The notes: a model not told the origin generated them from the sequence alone. A DNA stretch of 43,746 nucleotides from Candidatus Omnitrophota bacterium (GCA_029568995.1 JAKPYU010000380.1:1-43746), one strand, 5' to 3'; positions 1-9,808 are shown, counted from the first letter of the stretch. Numbers and translations: made by a program.

Positions 1-2
1 TC

Positions 3-164
3 GGATTTGCGTTGATTCAACTGCATGTCCGCCCAAGCCATGTACCGCCGGGCATCGCGCAGCTGCTGATCGACCACTGCTTCTTTGGATTGCTGTTCCT
101 CTATGCGGCAAGTCTTCGGGCGGTGGGGTGGTTGCGAATTGACACCCGGACATCCGGCAATTGA
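3..164 (+). CDS. C-terminal fragment of a membrane protein (partial)
   Basis: An open frame enters from the left edge and stops at 162-164, giving 53 residues. It contains one hydrophobic stretch (FFGLLFLYAA and flanks) followed by a short basic tail, which fits the last membrane segment and cytoplasmic end of an integral membrane protein. Too little is present to name a family. It could also be a chance frame, but no competing frame is open through the whole stretch together with a plausible composition. Confidence 0.4.
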   Translation, partial: GFALIQLHVRPSHVPPGIAQLLIDHCFFGLLFLYAASLRAVGWLRIDTRTSGN

Positions 165-397
165 CTTGTCTGTGTCAGCCGGATAACAGTGGCGGGAGAC
201 CGCATCTTCTCCCCAATTCCCCATCAATGGTGGAAAGATCTTTAGCTCCCTCCCCGTTCACGGGGAGGCTGGGGTAGGGGAGTGTGGAAGGTCCGGGTAG
301 GGGAATGTGGATCACTCCCGATCACCTTTTCTTGCAGGCGTTGGGCTGCTAGCATGAATCCTGATGTTGATATTTCATATTCAGAAAGGATAGATCC
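165..397. other. Intergenic region with GC palindrome, upstream of the DUF1080 gene
   Basis: No gene is seen. The stretch holds one copy of the window's recurring GC palindrome (249-268) followed by G-rich sequence with two related phrases, ggggtaggggagtgtgga and gggtaggggaatgtgga, which look like a small internal duplication. A purine-rich ribosome binding site (gaaaggat) precedes the start at 398. Confidence 0.5.
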
Positions 398-1078
398 ATG
401 AAAGTTTCTCGTTTCTTCATTGTGCTTGGGATTGCCGGTCTGTTTCTTGCGCCGTTTGCATCGGCGCAGATGACCTCTCCCCCGGAATGGAAGCCGCTGT
501 TCAACGGCACGAACCTGGATGGGTGGCATCTGAAGGTCCCGGCAACGGACCGAGATGTCCCGAGTTGGGCGGCGGTCAACGGCGTGCTGGTGAATGTTCC
601 GCCCTCGGAGAAGGGCCGGCACGGAGTCGACTTGGTCAGCGATATTACGCTGGGCAGCCATGAACTTTTTATCGAATTCATGGTCCCCAAGGACAGCAAC
701 AGCGGCGTGTATATCATCGGGCAGTATGAGATCCAGGTGTTTGACAGTTTCGGCGCAAACCCGCCCTCGAAGACCGACTGCGGCGGCATTTACAACATCA
801 TTGCCCCCAGCGAAAACGCCTCTCTTGCGCCCGGTCTGTGGCAGAGTTTTCATGCCATTTTCCACAAGGCCAAAGTGGACAAGAGCGGCAAAGTTCTCCA
901 GAAGCCCCGGATCACCGTCTATCACAACGGTAAGCTGGTAATCGACAACCAGGAGATCGAAGGCGTGACCGGCGCGTCTCTCAACAAAGATGTCATCGAG
1001 CAAGGCCCGCTGTACCTCCAGGGCAATCATGGGATGGTGTTCTATCGCAACATCTACTACAAAGTGATTCCGGACTGA
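398..1078 (+). CDS. Exported DUF1080 (3-keto-disaccharide hydrolase fold) protein
   Basis: This 226-residue protein has a signal peptide (residues 1-23, ending ASA before Gln24). One DUF1080 domain covers almost all of the rest, starting with the characteristic WKPLFNGTNLDGWH and including the HELFIEF and SNSGVYI strands of the concanavalin-like sandwich. Members bind or cleave sugars and glycosides, some as 3-keto-glycoside hydrolases, and are abundant in PVC/FCB glycan degraders. Exact substrate cannot be read from sequence. It probably acts in the periplasm or outside the cell. The start has gaaaggat upstream, and a terminator-like hairpin follows the stop. It converges on the large glycosidase at 1246-6012, so the two are neighbours but not co-transcribed. 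Confidence 0.9.
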   Translation: MKVSRFFIVLGIAGLFLAPFASAQMTSPPEWKPLFNGTNLDGWHLKVPATDRDVPSWAAVNGVLVNVPPSEKGRHGVDLVSDITLGSHELFIEFMVPKDSNSGVYIIGQYEIQVFDSFGANPPSKTDCGGIYNIIAPSENASLAPGLWQSFHAIFHKAKVDKSGKVLQKPRITVYHNGKLVIDNQEIEGVTGASLNKDVIEQGPLYLQGNHGMVFYRNIYYKVIPD

Positions 1079-1108
1079 TAACCGCCCGGTAGTCGAGCAC
1101 GAAACAAC

Positions 1109-1148
1109 AAGGCCGGTCCCTGGAATGGTTAAGGGGGCCGGCTTTGTT
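1109..1148 (+). terminator. Rho-independent-type terminator after the DUF1080 gene
   Basis: The arms GCCGG...CCC and GGG...CCGGC pair across a loop of about 14 bases, with a small internal mismatch, and are followed by a T-rich tail (ctttgtttg). It lies about 30 bases after the stop at 1078. Confidence 0.6.
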
Positions 1149-1200
1149 TGTCGGTTTGATGCTGGGGCTGGTATCCTGTATTCCGAACCCGTACCCCGAC

Positions 1201-1219
1201 CCTCTCCCGGAGGGAGAGG
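1201..1219. repeat. GC palindrome repeat, copy 2
   Basis: Perfect 8-base arms CCTCTCCC and GGGAGAGG surround gga. The repeat sits between two convergent genes, close to the stop of the large glycosidase at 1246. Related copies lie at 249, 8214, 10501, 24892, 37698 and 43131. Confidence 0.75.
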
Positions 1220-1245
1220 GGGAAGAAAGAGACGCAATCTCCACG

Positions 1246-4200
1246 CTAGATTTCTTTCAAGCGAATCTCTACCAATTTCGACACGTGGATGGACATCGGG
1301 CCGAAGATACCGGACACGGTGTGGTTCTCGTAGACATGCCCGCTCGGATGACCGATGGCGAAATGCGGCCCCAGGGTGTTGTAGACAAGTATTTCTACAA
1401 CGTTCTTTCCGGGACGCACTGCGCTGCTGATATCGAACCGGTACGGATGCCAGAGACGCACACCGCAGGATTTCCCGTTGACCATTGCCTCCGCTGTGCC
1501 GCGCACCCGGCCCAGATCGACTACGAAACGCGCAGATTCTTCGTCGGGAAGATCTACCTCAGCGGAATAGACCATGCCGCCGCTGTAATGCGGCAGGCCC
1601 AGTTGATCCCACGACCCGAAGGGAATTCGTCCCGTGCCGACTTCGATGGTGATCGGATCCAGTAATGCGGCGCCCTCTTCGTATCCGGGCATTGACTGGA
1701 TGCGCAACGCCGCCATCCGTCGGGGATTCATCGGATCGGCTAATTGTGCAAGATATGCGTCCCCTTGCTTTTCCAATACCGCCGGATTGCCGTTGACATA
1801 AAGTTCGGCTTTGCCGGGCGTCTTTAACGCTAATGACACAGCTCCCGGAGGAAGGAGGAAGCGATACCAGCCTGGCTTCGGTGCTTCTGTTCCCGTGCTG
1901 TATGTCAGGCGGCTAAACGGTTCGGGCAGCGGCGGCTGATCGGCCAGCCATCCGCCTTGGGGCAGCGGGTGAGGACGTGGGCGCAACAGCATCAGCGCGG
2001 GATCGCCCATATACGAGGTACTGGGGCTGTTCAAGATCCGGGCAGGTTTCGCGGCTTGTCCTTTGTCGGAAGATACTTGAAATGAATTGTCGGAGACAAA
2101 TTGGATTTCACGGCCGTCTGCCAGAACAACTAATCCGTCCAGCAACAGGCCGGTCGTCTGGCCGACATCGCGAGCCTCAATCTCAAGTCGGTTCTCACCT
2201 TGTTGTAGAAATTGTTTGATGTCGTAACGCTCCGCGCGGCTTGTGAAGTACGGATCGAAATTCCCCTGATCGGCTACCAGTCTTCCATTCACACGAATCT
2301 TATGTAGATCACCCAGTGCGACAATCATCTCGCCGGACTTGATTTCCCCGGGAATCTGTATTGTTTTCGTGAACAGACTGATTCCCGTGGAACCGGATTT
2401 CGGCGACCAGATCCACTCGGGATCATCCGGGATACCCTGGAGTGGAAGGAATTGATAGAAGAGCCGCATCGTTCCGTTGGTTTTGCGGGAAGCCAGAATC
2501 TCCAGTCGGTTTGGACCGGGCTGGAGTCGGACGGGGCCGTGCGATTTCCGGGCTTCCTGTATTCCCTGGAATGGAACCTCTTTGCCGTTCAGGAATGCGC
2601 GACGCAGGGCATCTCCGCCTGTGCGCAGAGTGGCATCGAATGCTTCCGGGGCATCGATATTCACCGTGGCTCGTACCAGGTAGACATCATCGGCCAGGAC
2701 AGGACCCAGGTCGATGAAATCCTCCGGGATGCGGCCCTTGCCGCCCAGTGCGCTGTAGAAAACGGGATCTTCATTGATACCGAGTTTCAGCGAGTAGACG
2801 GAAGGCTTGAATGTCCCGGTATCCTGCGGCGGGGCTGCGACAGTCTCGAAGGTCTCTCCGGCGGCGAGTTTCAATGGTCCGGTCCATTCGGCGCGTGGTC
2901 CGAATGAGGCGATTACTGTTTCCCAGCCGCTGTCGTCGAAATCGGGAGATTTCCAGGCGCTGGTATCCGCGCCTTCCGTTTCAGAGTGGAACCGGGTGGA
3001 GCGAATCTCTACCGGAATCGGGCCGTCGGATGGAGGCCAGGCAAAACATCCGTACTTGTTGTCACAGGTAGGCTTGAGGGTGCAATTGAGGGGGCCGGGG
3101 ATGGGGATGTTTTGTTGTGGTTGGTTTTCGGCGGTTCCCTCAAAGGTCTGCTGACGGATCTTCATACGCACCTGTGGCGGGGCGTCCGGTCGCGGAAAGC
3201 CGCGAACAACGATCTCCTTTTTATCGGCGCTCCATTCCCAGCTCACCATATCCAGGCCGGATTTAATCTCATGCGGATCGTCGGAAGTGGGCGGGCGAAA
3301 GGAAATCAGCGGGGCGGGAGTGTTTGACAAATCCACTTCGACGGTTGTTTCCCGGAGGACGCGAGTGTAATTGTAGAAGGGTCGGACCTCGCCGCTGAGG
3401 GAGTCCCACATCTCCGGCACGCCATTTGAGGCAAATTTGATGGTCCTCCTTTTCCCTTGTGAGGCCTCGGTCTCCCAGAGGTTGCGCTTGTTGATATTGA
3501 AACGCTCCGCGCCGTTTTGTTTTGTCTCATTGTCGGAGAGAATAAAGTAGAAATCGCGGTTTTCGACCGTTCGTTTGAGAGCCGACAATGTCTCCTCTTT
3601 GATATATCCCAACCCAAAATCTCTGAAATCCACTGTATAAGCCGGAATTACCATACGGGTATTCCTCAGAATCTCGATAGTTTTTTTCGGGAGTACCGCC
3701 TTGGAGTGCAGTGTCTGACACAGGGCATCGAACCGTTCCGCCGAAACCGAGTGGTCGCCGGGATACTTGGGGGCCTCTCCCATAATAATAACTGTTCCGC
3801 CCTGCTCCGCGAACTGAGTGAGAAGGGCGAGAGTCTCTCCATAGAGAACCGTTGTCCCCGGAAGGACCACCACCCGGAACCGGATATCGCCGATCCGCAG
3901 GGTATCTTTCTCTACTACTCCGCGACGAATAGAGTCTTCATCGACAATGATGTAGTCAATGCCATTGTCCCGAAAGACGTGCTGGGCTTCCCAGTAAAGC
4001 CGGTTAGCCTCGTGCGCGGGGGGCGAGCCTTTTCCGAATCCGGAGAAGCCATGGACCGTGTTGGAGGGACGTAATACCCCCACTTCAACGACATGCGTTC
4101 CCTGCGAGAGAACAGAGGTCAGGCGTGAAATGTAGTCGGCAAACACCTTGTAGTGCTTGAAATAGGGCTGCCGCCATCCGGTATCGGGTGGCGCCCACTC

Positions 4201-6012
4201 CCAGTATGAACCGTGAATCGAGTAATAGATGGCGTGCGGATTGAACAATGTGCCACCGTTCACGAGCCAGGGATTGAGAAGCGTATTGATTTCCTCAACG
4301 GTCTGTCCCCAGCCGCTGGAATGAAATACTTCCGCCCAGACACGGGGACGTTTGTAAAGGTCGGCCATGGACTGATGGGCTTTGCAGTCGCCGTCCATAT
4401 CGTTCCCGGGTGCAGAGAAGTGGCGCATGGTTTTGAAGTAATCGATATAGAAGGAGTCGCCCCGAACGGGATCGCCATTCCGTACCGTCTGATCGTAGCC
4501 GCACAGCAATCCGTATTTCTCATGCCATTCGTGCAGCGGAATAAAGAAGGCTTTCTCACACAATTCGGCGGCGATATCGTTTGCATCGCAGCGGATCTGG
4601 ATCGTTGTCGGGCCGTCGGGATTACCGAATTGATCCGTTACGTTATCGTACAGTGCGGGCAGGCACTCCAGGATGTCGTAACCTTTCTGCTTGCGAAACT
4701 CCTCCGGAAATCGTTCGGAGAATCGCGGAAGCATGGGAAATTCATCCTGGAACGAACCGGCGATAGACTTTCCAAGTTCCGGGCCGAACCGTCGTTCCAT
4801 TTCACCGTGAACAATATCAATCAGTGCGGCTCCCGCGTCGGGATTCTGGTAGTCGAATCCGCCGGGAAGCGTGTAGTAGAGTTGGATGCTGTGTCGTCCT
4901 TCGGGGACGGAAACGCTCAATTTCCCATCGGAGATCTTGCCTGTCAGGTTGCGGACGTCGTGGATCTGCGTGTCGATCTGCATCTCGACGCCGGAGATTG
5001 TTCCCCATTGAGGTCCGACAATATCATCCACGGAAGATGCCTGATCCCAGGAGGAATCGTCAAAGTCCGGCTGTGTCCAGCCTTCGGGAGCCTGGGCGGA
5101 TATGCGGAACTGGGTGTCGCTGACAATACGGGGTGCGCGCTCCCCGGTCGGAGACCCCGATGTGTTCTCGTTCTGGAAAACCAGTTCGAGTACAAGAAAC
5201 GCCATGCCGCCGAGATTTTCCCCGATTACCGCAAGGACATTCTTCCCGGGGCGAAGATGCTTGCCGACGGCGTAATGCTCGGCGGTGTGGATATCTCCGC
5301 CGAGTTCCTCGACATCGCCGCCGACACGGACTCCGTTAATATAGGCAATGTAGTTGTCATTGCAGGTGATGTGCAATTCCGCTTCCGGGGGAACAGTGTC
5401 AAGATCGAAGGTTCGGCGGAAGTAGCGCTTGCACTCGAGGGTCACGGAATCTTGATCCCAGATCCAGTGCGGAAACGCGAAATTGTTTTCATCGGGAATC
5501 GCGGAGAACGCGGCGAGGGCCGTTCCCCCGGTCGGGACCTGTAATTCCACATCGGTGGGACCGGTGACCGTGCGTTCGGTGCGGCGCAGGTCGATTCCAC
5601 GAAATTCGGGGTGGTCTCTGACCACGCGGGCCTGAAGCCCCGAGCCGGAGAATCCCAGCTGATCGTAGAACCACAGCCTCACGCCGACTTCTTTTCCGAC
5701 CTGGAGGGCATAACCGAACAGGTCCCACCATTCTTCGGACAGGAACGGCGGCTCATCGGCGGCGCTTCCGTACAGCGGCCCGGAAGGAGCGAGGTTGAGA
5801 ATCATCGCGTTATGAATCCCACCGGCGGCCATCTGCTCCAGTTGGAACCGGATGCGTTCTTTCTCGATGGGGTCCCCGCTCCACCACCAGATCGGCACCG
5901 GCGAGAATTCGGGTGGAGCTTCGCGGAAACGGCTCGCCAGATCGTCAGCGGAAAAAGCCGTCAGCGGCACGGCCAGGGAAAGAACAGCTATCCAGAAGCA
6001 GGTCTTTTTCAT
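1246..6012 (-). CDS. Large exported glycoside hydrolase, GH106-like (alpha-L-rhamnosidase type)
   Basis: The product has 1,588 residues. I chose the ATG at 6012, rather than 6090, because it has a GAGGAG site at good spacing and opens with a clear signal peptide (MKKTCFWIAVLSLAVPLTAFS). The N-terminal third has a catalytic TIM-barrel look, with phrases such as GGIHNAMILNLAPSGPLYG and VGVRLWFYDQLG. A galactose-binding-like insert at about residues 200-280 carries FRRTFDLD and AYINGVRVGG. The barrel resumes with KRPRVWAEVFHSSGWG and HGSYWEWAPPDTGW. The C-terminal half is a series of beta-sandwich modules, the last with GVRLWHPYRFDIS and a GKNVVEILVYNTL motif typical of these large enzymes. GH106 members remove L-rhamnose from complex plant polysaccharides. 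The family call rests on remembered motifs, and substrate is inferred. It faces the exported protein at 6252 across a 239-base divergent region. Confidence 0.8.
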   Translation of the reverse strand: MKKTCFWIAVLSLAVPLTAFSADDLASRFREAPPEFSPVPIWWWSGDPIEKERIRFQLEQMAAGGIHNAMILNLAPSGPLYGSAADEPPFLSEEWWDLFGYALQVGKEVGVRLWFYDQLGFSGSGLQARVVRDHPEFRGIDLRRTERTVTGPTDVELQVPTGGTALAAFSAIPDENNFAFPHWIWDQDSVTLECKRYFRRTFDLDTVPPEAELHITCNDNYIAYINGVRVGGDVEELGGDIHTAEHYAVGKHLRPGKNVLAVIGENLGGMAFLVLELVFQNENTSGSPTGERAPRIVSDTQFRISAQAPEGWTQPDFDDSSWDQASSVDDIVGPQWGTISGVEMQIDTQIHDVRNLTGKISDGKLSVSVPEGRHSIQLYYTLPGGFDYQNPDAGAALIDIVHGEMERRFGPELGKSIAGSFQDEFPMLPRFSERFPEEFRKQKGYDILECLPALYDNVTDQFGNPDGPTTIQIRCDANDIAAELCEKAFFIPLHEWHEKYGLLCGYDQTVRNGDPVRGDSFYIDYFKTMRHFSAPGNDMDGDCKAHQSMADLYKRPRVWAEVFHSSGWGQTVEEINTLLNPWLVNGGTLFNPHAIYYSIHGSYWEWAPPDTGWRQPYFKHYKVFADYISRLTSVLSQGTHVVEVGVLRPSNTVHGFSGFGKGSPPAHEANRLYWEAQHVFRDNGIDYIIVDEDSIRRGVVEKDTLRIGDIRFRVVVLPGTTVLYGETLALLTQFAEQGGTVIIMGEAPKYPGDHSVSAERFDALCQTLHSKAVLPKKTIEILRNTRMVIPAYTVDFRDFGLGYIKEETLSALKRTVENRDFYFILSDNETKQNGAERFNINKRNLWETEASQGKRRTIKFASNGVPEMWDSLSGEVRPFYNYTRVLRETTVEVDLSNTPAPLISFRPPTSDDPHEIKSGLDMVSWEWSADKKEIVVRGFPRPDAPPQVRMKIRQQTFEGTAENQPQQNIPIPGPLNCTLKPTCDNKYGCFAWPPSDGPIPVEIRSTRFHSETEGADTSAWKSPDFDDSGWETVIASFGPRAEWTGPLKLAAGETFETVAAPPQDTGTFKPSVYSLKLGINEDPVFYSALGGKGRIPEDFIDLGPVLADDVYLVRATVNIDAPEAFDATLRTGGDALRRAFLNGKEVPFQGIQEARKSHGPVRLQPGPNRLEILASRKTNGTMRLFYQFLPLQGIPDDPEWIWSPKSGSTGISLFTKTIQIPGEIKSGEMIVALGDLHKIRVNGRLVADQGNFDPYFTSRAERYDIKQFLQQGENRLEIEARDVGQTTGLLLDGLVVLADGREIQFVSDNSFQVSSDKGQAAKPARILNSPSTSYMGDPALMLLRPRPHPLPQGGWLADQPPLPEPFSRLTYSTGTEAPKPGWYRFLLPPGAVSLALKTPGKAELYVNGNPAVLEKQGDAYLAQLADPMNPRRMAALRIQSMPGYEEGAALLDPITIEVGTGRIPFGSWDQLGLPHYSGGMVYSAEVDLPDEESARFVVDLGRVRGTAEAMVNGKSCGVRLWHPYRFDISSAVRPGKNVVEILVYNTLGPHFAIGHPSGHVYENHTVSGIFGPMSIHVSKLVEIRLKEI

Positions 6013-6251
6013 CACGCAATCTCCTCGTTCGAAATACTCTGAGCGCCATGAGAACGATACATCAAAACAGGCTGCAAGCTGAAGACCCAAGGCTGCCGGG
6101 GCCTCTGTCCTGTCCGTTGGTCTTTGTTGCGGTTTTATCTTACGCCGGGCAAGGTTTGCTGATATGCTGCGGCGTTGTCGGGCGAGCCGGAAATTGACCC
6201 GATGACGTTGAAGCGCCTGCCAGGCTATTCCAAACTCAGGAGCATACGATT
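6013..6251. promoter_or_regulatory. Divergent intergenic region between two exported glycosidase genes
   Basis: These 239 bases separate the starts of two oppositely oriented exported enzymes. Ribosome binding sites are visible on both sides (GAGGAG for the minus gene, AGGAG at 6239-6243 for the plus gene). No clear sigma-70 boxes or operator palindrome could be assigned. Shared control is likely from the layout only. Confidence 0.4.
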
Positions 6252-8183
6252 ATGCACCGACGATCCGTCACTTTCAGAATGTGTCTTGGTTTGTTTCTGA
6301 CTTTCGCTTGCGGTTTTGTTTCCGCCGCGCCGGTCCCCGTGTATCAGGCCGACCAGGTGGGGACCTATTTCAGGGAATGGCTGCTCTGCGGTCCGTTTCC
6401 GAACACGCTTCCGGGAGATGAGGATGTGACCGACTATAAGCACAGCGAACGCTGTGTCGGATTCTTCGGCGATCTTCTCGAATCCATCGGCGGAGAGAAG
6501 AATGCGAATCCCAAGGACGGCGAGGCCGGGTGGTATTACTTCAAGTCCGATTCCGATTTGATCCGCCTGAATGATATTTTCGATCCGAACGAACTTGTGG
6601 TGGGGTACGGGTTCTGCCTGATTGAATCGCCGCAGGACCAGCAGGCCATGCTCTCATTCGGCTGTAATGATGGCGGTCGAGTGTGGTTGAACGGGGAGAT
6701 GGTCCATGAAATTCATTTGGCCGATGGCCGCTGGCTGGAGAAGGATGACGATTATGTTCCGATCCAGCTCAAGAAAGGGATGAACCGGCTACTGGTTAAA
6801 ATCGACGAGGGCAGCGGCGATTACGGATTCGTTGTCCGCCTGCTGGAGTACAAGCAAACGGTATCGGAGTTGCGGAAAGACCTGGAAACGCACAAGCATC
6901 TTTCGGTTGTGACGCTTGAGGATGAACTGACGATCCTGTTCGGTACACCGCACCGGATCGAGGCGCTTGCGGTTCCGGGGACAAAGGTGAAATTCGAGAT
7001 TCTTGATAAATCCGGCCGGGTGTTTCGGACATTGTTCGGGCAGCCCGGTTTTCTGGTAACTTTGCCGCTTCAGGGTATCCCGGAGGGGGATTTTTCAGTG
7101 AGAGCGTCGTTTGAGCTGGCGGAAGGCGCTGCAGCGGTTTCGGAAGTACGTCATTTCAAGGGCCGCCTTCCGCGCCACAATCTACCCGAACGTCTGGGTG
7201 CGGACCTGGCTCTGCGGGATGAGAACGGGAAACCGTATCTGCCTATCGGGACATACGGCGCTCCGCAAGCCGACTATGAAACCATCCACAAGGCGGGATA
7301 TAACTTCGTCGTGGGCGGGGCAAACGATCTCGACGCCGCCCAGGCCGCCGGGCTGAAAGTTGGGATCTCCATGCACGGGGAAGGCGAGAAATGGCTGGAC
7401 AGTCTCCGAGAGACGGTCCGAGCAAACCGGGAGCATCCCGCGCTGCTTTTCTACATGCTGTTCGATGAACCGGGATACAACCGGGCGGATCTGATGCTGA
7501 TGTACGATGCGTACAATTTAATCCACAAGGAAGATCCCGTTCATCCGGTCTACCTGGTGATTACTAATCAAAGGGTTTACGGGACTTTCGGGCGATGCTG
7601 CGATGTGCTTGCCATTGATACGTATCCCATTTCACGCGGCACAATCGAGGGTGTCGGCGATTGCATTCTGAAAGCATATCGGCTTTCGGATGGCGATATC
7701 CCGGTGTGGCATTGCGGGCAGTTGTTTGCCTGGCCTGCGGACCGGTATCCCACTCCCGCTGAGCACCGGATGATGACCTATATGACCGTTCAGTCCGGTG
7801 CCAAGGGATTTCTCTGGTACACGTTCAAGTGGGGGCAGGGATCCCTGCCGGATGATGAGCCGGTTTTGTGGCAGGAGCATAAAAGGATCATGGCGGAACT
7901 CAAGGAACTGGAGCCGGTGATCGTCTATCCGGGGCTGGGAGAACGTCTGGGCACAGGGAACTATTTCCTGAGAGCCTCCGCCAAACGAGGCCCCGGTGGA
8001 GAGACGTATGTATTCGCTGTCAACACCTCCAAGACCGAGACGCTGACCTCGAAAATCCAGCTACCGACAACCTTCACGGGCGAGATTGAAGTCTGGAAAG
8101 AGAATCGCAAGGTTCGTGTTGAGGACGGACTTCTTGTGGACCAGTTTGAGCCGCTGGGGGTGCATGTGTATCGGTTTCGGTGA
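6252..8183 (+). CDS. Exported TIM-barrel glycoside hydrolase-like protein
   Basis: The product has 643 residues, with a signal peptide (1 to about 25, ending VSA). The N-terminal region (about 30-200) begins YFREWLLCGPFPN and contains GRVWLNGEMVHE and GMNRLLVKID, as in sugar-binding beta-sandwich modules of the PA14/galactose-binding type. A middle Ig-like strand region follows. Residues about 330-560 form a barrel with LPIGTYG, EHPALLFYMLFDEPGYN, DVLAIDTYP and SGAKGFLWYTFKWG. The Glu in the LFDEP phrase is a candidate catalytic acid by analogy with GH-A clan enzymes. A short beta domain ends the protein. No numbered family is recognised with certainty. It likely works with the divergent GH106-like enzyme, outside or in the periplasm. 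Confidence 0.75.
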   Translation: MHRRSVTFRMCLGLFLTFACGFVSAAPVPVYQADQVGTYFREWLLCGPFPNTLPGDEDVTDYKHSERCVGFFGDLLESIGGEKNANPKDGEAGWYYFKSDSDLIRLNDIFDPNELVVGYGFCLIESPQDQQAMLSFGCNDGGRVWLNGEMVHEIHLADGRWLEKDDDYVPIQLKKGMNRLLVKIDEGSGDYGFVVRLLEYKQTVSELRKDLETHKHLSVVTLEDELTILFGTPHRIEALAVPGTKVKFEILDKSGRVFRTLFGQPGFLVTLPLQGIPEGDFSVRASFELAEGAAAVSEVRHFKGRLPRHNLPERLGADLALRDENGKPYLPIGTYGAPQADYETIHKAGYNFVVGGANDLDAAQAAGLKVGISMHGEGEKWLDSLRETVRANREHPALLFYMLFDEPGYNRADLMLMYDAYNLIHKEDPVHPVYLVITNQRVYGTFGRCCDVLAIDTYPISRGTIEGVGDCILKAYRLSDGDIPVWHCGQLFAWPADRYPTPAEHRMMTYMTVQSGAKGFLWYTFKWGQGSLPDDEPVLWQEHKRIMAELKELEPVIVYPGLGERLGTGNYFLRASAKRGPGGETYVFAVNTSKTETLTSKIQLPTTFTGEIEVWKENRKVRVEDGLLVDQFEPLGVHVYRFR

Positions 8184-8213
8184 GGGGGGAGTGGAGAAGA
8201 TCCTCACCCCTGG

Positions 8214-8237
8214 CCCCTCTCCAAGTATGGAGAGGGG
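8214..8237. repeat. GC palindrome repeat, copy 3
   Basis: Ten-base arms CCCCTCTCCA and TGGAGAGGGG surround agta. A second, partly overlapping purine-rich half (aggagaggga...gagagggggg) extends to about 8270. The repeat lies between convergent genes. Confidence 0.75.
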
Positions 8238-8294
8238 GAAAGGAGAGGGATTCCCGGAGGGAGAGGGGGGAAGAGGATTTATCAGCAGGGGCAG

Positions 8295-8320
8295 GGGCAA
8301 CCCACCGTGGTTGCCCTTTT
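8295..8320 (+). terminator. Rho-independent terminator
   Basis: A perfect 8-base stem GGGCAACC/GGTTGCCC with a 6-base loop is followed directly by TTTT. It lies 110 bases after the stop of the plus-strand glycosidase-like gene. On the opposite strand an A-run precedes the stem, and the solute-binding protein gene ends at 8339, so the element may serve both genes. Confidence 0.75.
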
Positions 8321-8338
8321 ACATTTATCTACCGATAT

Positions 8339-9772
8339 TCACCACTTGCTGAGGTCCCAGGTGGCGGTGTTTCGGCGCATGACATGGCGATGGGTGCGGC
8401 GGAGCCAGAAGTCGGTGTTTTCGACGGCTTCGTCGATGGTGATGGTGTCGTGGCAGAGGTCCTCGCGGATTCGGCGCATCGTGTCGAAGAACTCGGTTGA
8501 ATATACGGAGAGCACGAGGGCGTGCCAGTCGAGATACCGTGGACTCTGCATTTTTTCCAACGCGGCCTCCATCAACGGCTCATAAAGAGGCAGCGGTTTT
8601 GCGCCTTTCACGCCGGGAATGGTGAATCCGACTTCATTGACAAGGAACTCGGCGTTTTCGGGAGTTGTGAGATACATCAGCCAGTCGATGCAGAGGTCCA
8701 CCACGCCATCGCGCACGGCGGTGTTGGTAACCTGCCAGGTTGTCGTGCAACCGGCATTCCCGGCTCCTGCCAGCGGATACCCGCCGAAGGGGCTGTCCTC
8801 CGGTGAGATTTCCGGGAACGGGATGACGGTGTATCGGAAGTTGCGCCGCGTGTCGTCTTCCACCTGTCTCATATAGAACGACAAAGCCTCAAAGAATGCG
8901 AGTTTCCCTTGAAGAAAGGCATACATTCTGTCGACGCTGAGGTATCCGGGCACGAAGTAGTTCATCAGTTCCTTTGCCAGTCGGAACAGTTCCCGAAGAC
9001 GCCCGTCATCGGTGCGCAGGATTCCTTTCTCCACGGCGCGGGCCATCTCCTGCACGTCAATAATGCCGTCTTTTCGAAGGACATCCATCTGCGGAATGAG
9101 TTCTCCCCAGATTGCAGAAGCCAGCACACAGTCGATAAACAGCATGTCGCCGGGATGATAAACCATGTAGCCCGCCTGTTTCACTTTCTCACAGGCAGCG
9201 ATCAGTTCGCCGAACGTTTTTGGCAGAGAGGTGACCCCGGCTTCCTCCAGGATATCCAGATTGCACAGAAGGCCGACACCGACCGTGTCCGGCGCAACCC
9301 AGTAGAGTTTCCCGTCCAGAGAGCGCATGGCATCCTGCCAGACCGGATAGAACAGGTCATTCCAGCGGGTGTTTCCGGGGACGTAGGGATTGGATTTCTC
9401 CAGGTGTTCATCCACCGGGATCACCCAACCCTTTTGAAAATCATTGTCGCGAACGAGGCCCATGTTTTGATAAATAATATGGGGAATGGTTCCAGCCATG
9501 AAATTCGAGACGCACCAAGCGCGGTACGCCAACTCGCGGGGAACGCGGACCAGTTCGATTCGAATACCCGGATGAAGCGCCTCCCAGCGATCCGCAAGGA
9601 CACGGATGTTCTTGCGCGGATAGGGATTTGTTTCCGACCGAACCTGGCTGTCCGTCGGATAGTAATCGAAGGTATCACTCGATGGCGACATCCGCAGCAC
9701 GGTTTCCGCACCGGGCGGGATGGAGACTATCCAGACCAGACAAACTGCCAGGAACGTGACAGGAAATCGCAT
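8339..9772 (-). CDS. ABC importer extracellular solute-binding protein (sugar type, family 1)
   Basis: The product has 477 residues. The ATG at 9772 is preferred over a TTG 15 bases upstream because GGGAGAG sits at proper spacing before it. The signal peptide is about residues 1-23 (MRFPVTFLAVCLVWIVSI). The rest matches the two-lobed binding fold of carbohydrate importers: NIRVLADRWEALHPGIRIE, LDGKLYWVAPDTVGVGLL, NLDILEEAGV and a late WQVTNTAVRDGVVDLCIDW. It would capture an oligosaccharide in the periplasm and hand it to membrane permeases. No permease genes are adjacent. A MalK-type ATPase lies at 13931-15007, which could serve the same importer. Specificity is unknown. Confidence 0.85.
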   Translation of the reverse strand: MRFPVTFLAVCLVWIVSIPPGAETVLRMSPSSDTFDYYPTDSQVRSETNPYPRKNIRVLADRWEALHPGIRIELVRVPRELAYRAWCVSNFMAGTIPHIIYQNMGLVRDNDFQKGWVIPVDEHLEKSNPYVPGNTRWNDLFYPVWQDAMRSLDGKLYWVAPDTVGVGLLCNLDILEEAGVTSLPKTFGELIAACEKVKQAGYMVYHPGDMLFIDCVLASAIWGELIPQMDVLRKDGIIDVQEMARAVEKGILRTDDGRLRELFRLAKELMNYFVPGYLSVDRMYAFLQGKLAFFEALSFYMRQVEDDTRRNFRYTVIPFPEISPEDSPFGGYPLAGAGNAGCTTTWQVTNTAVRDGVVDLCIDWLMYLTTPENAEFLVNEVGFTIPGVKGAKPLPLYEPLMEAALEKMQSPRYLDWHALVLSVYSTEFFDTMRRIREDLCHDTITIDEAVENTDFWLRRTHRHVMRRNTATWDLSKW

Positions 9773-9808
9773 TTGCTTCTCTCCCAATACAAGCGTTTTG
9801 ATCTGCCC

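Noticed and set aside
242-1237. Long minus-strand open frame across the DUF1080 gene
   Set aside because: It lies antisense to a gene with a clear domain and signal peptide, and its translation is Arg/Pro-rich without motifs.
4213-5544. 443-residue plus-strand open frame inside the large glycosidase
   Set aside because: It is antisense to a continuous protein with recognisable glycosidase motifs; long antisense frames are expected at this GC content.
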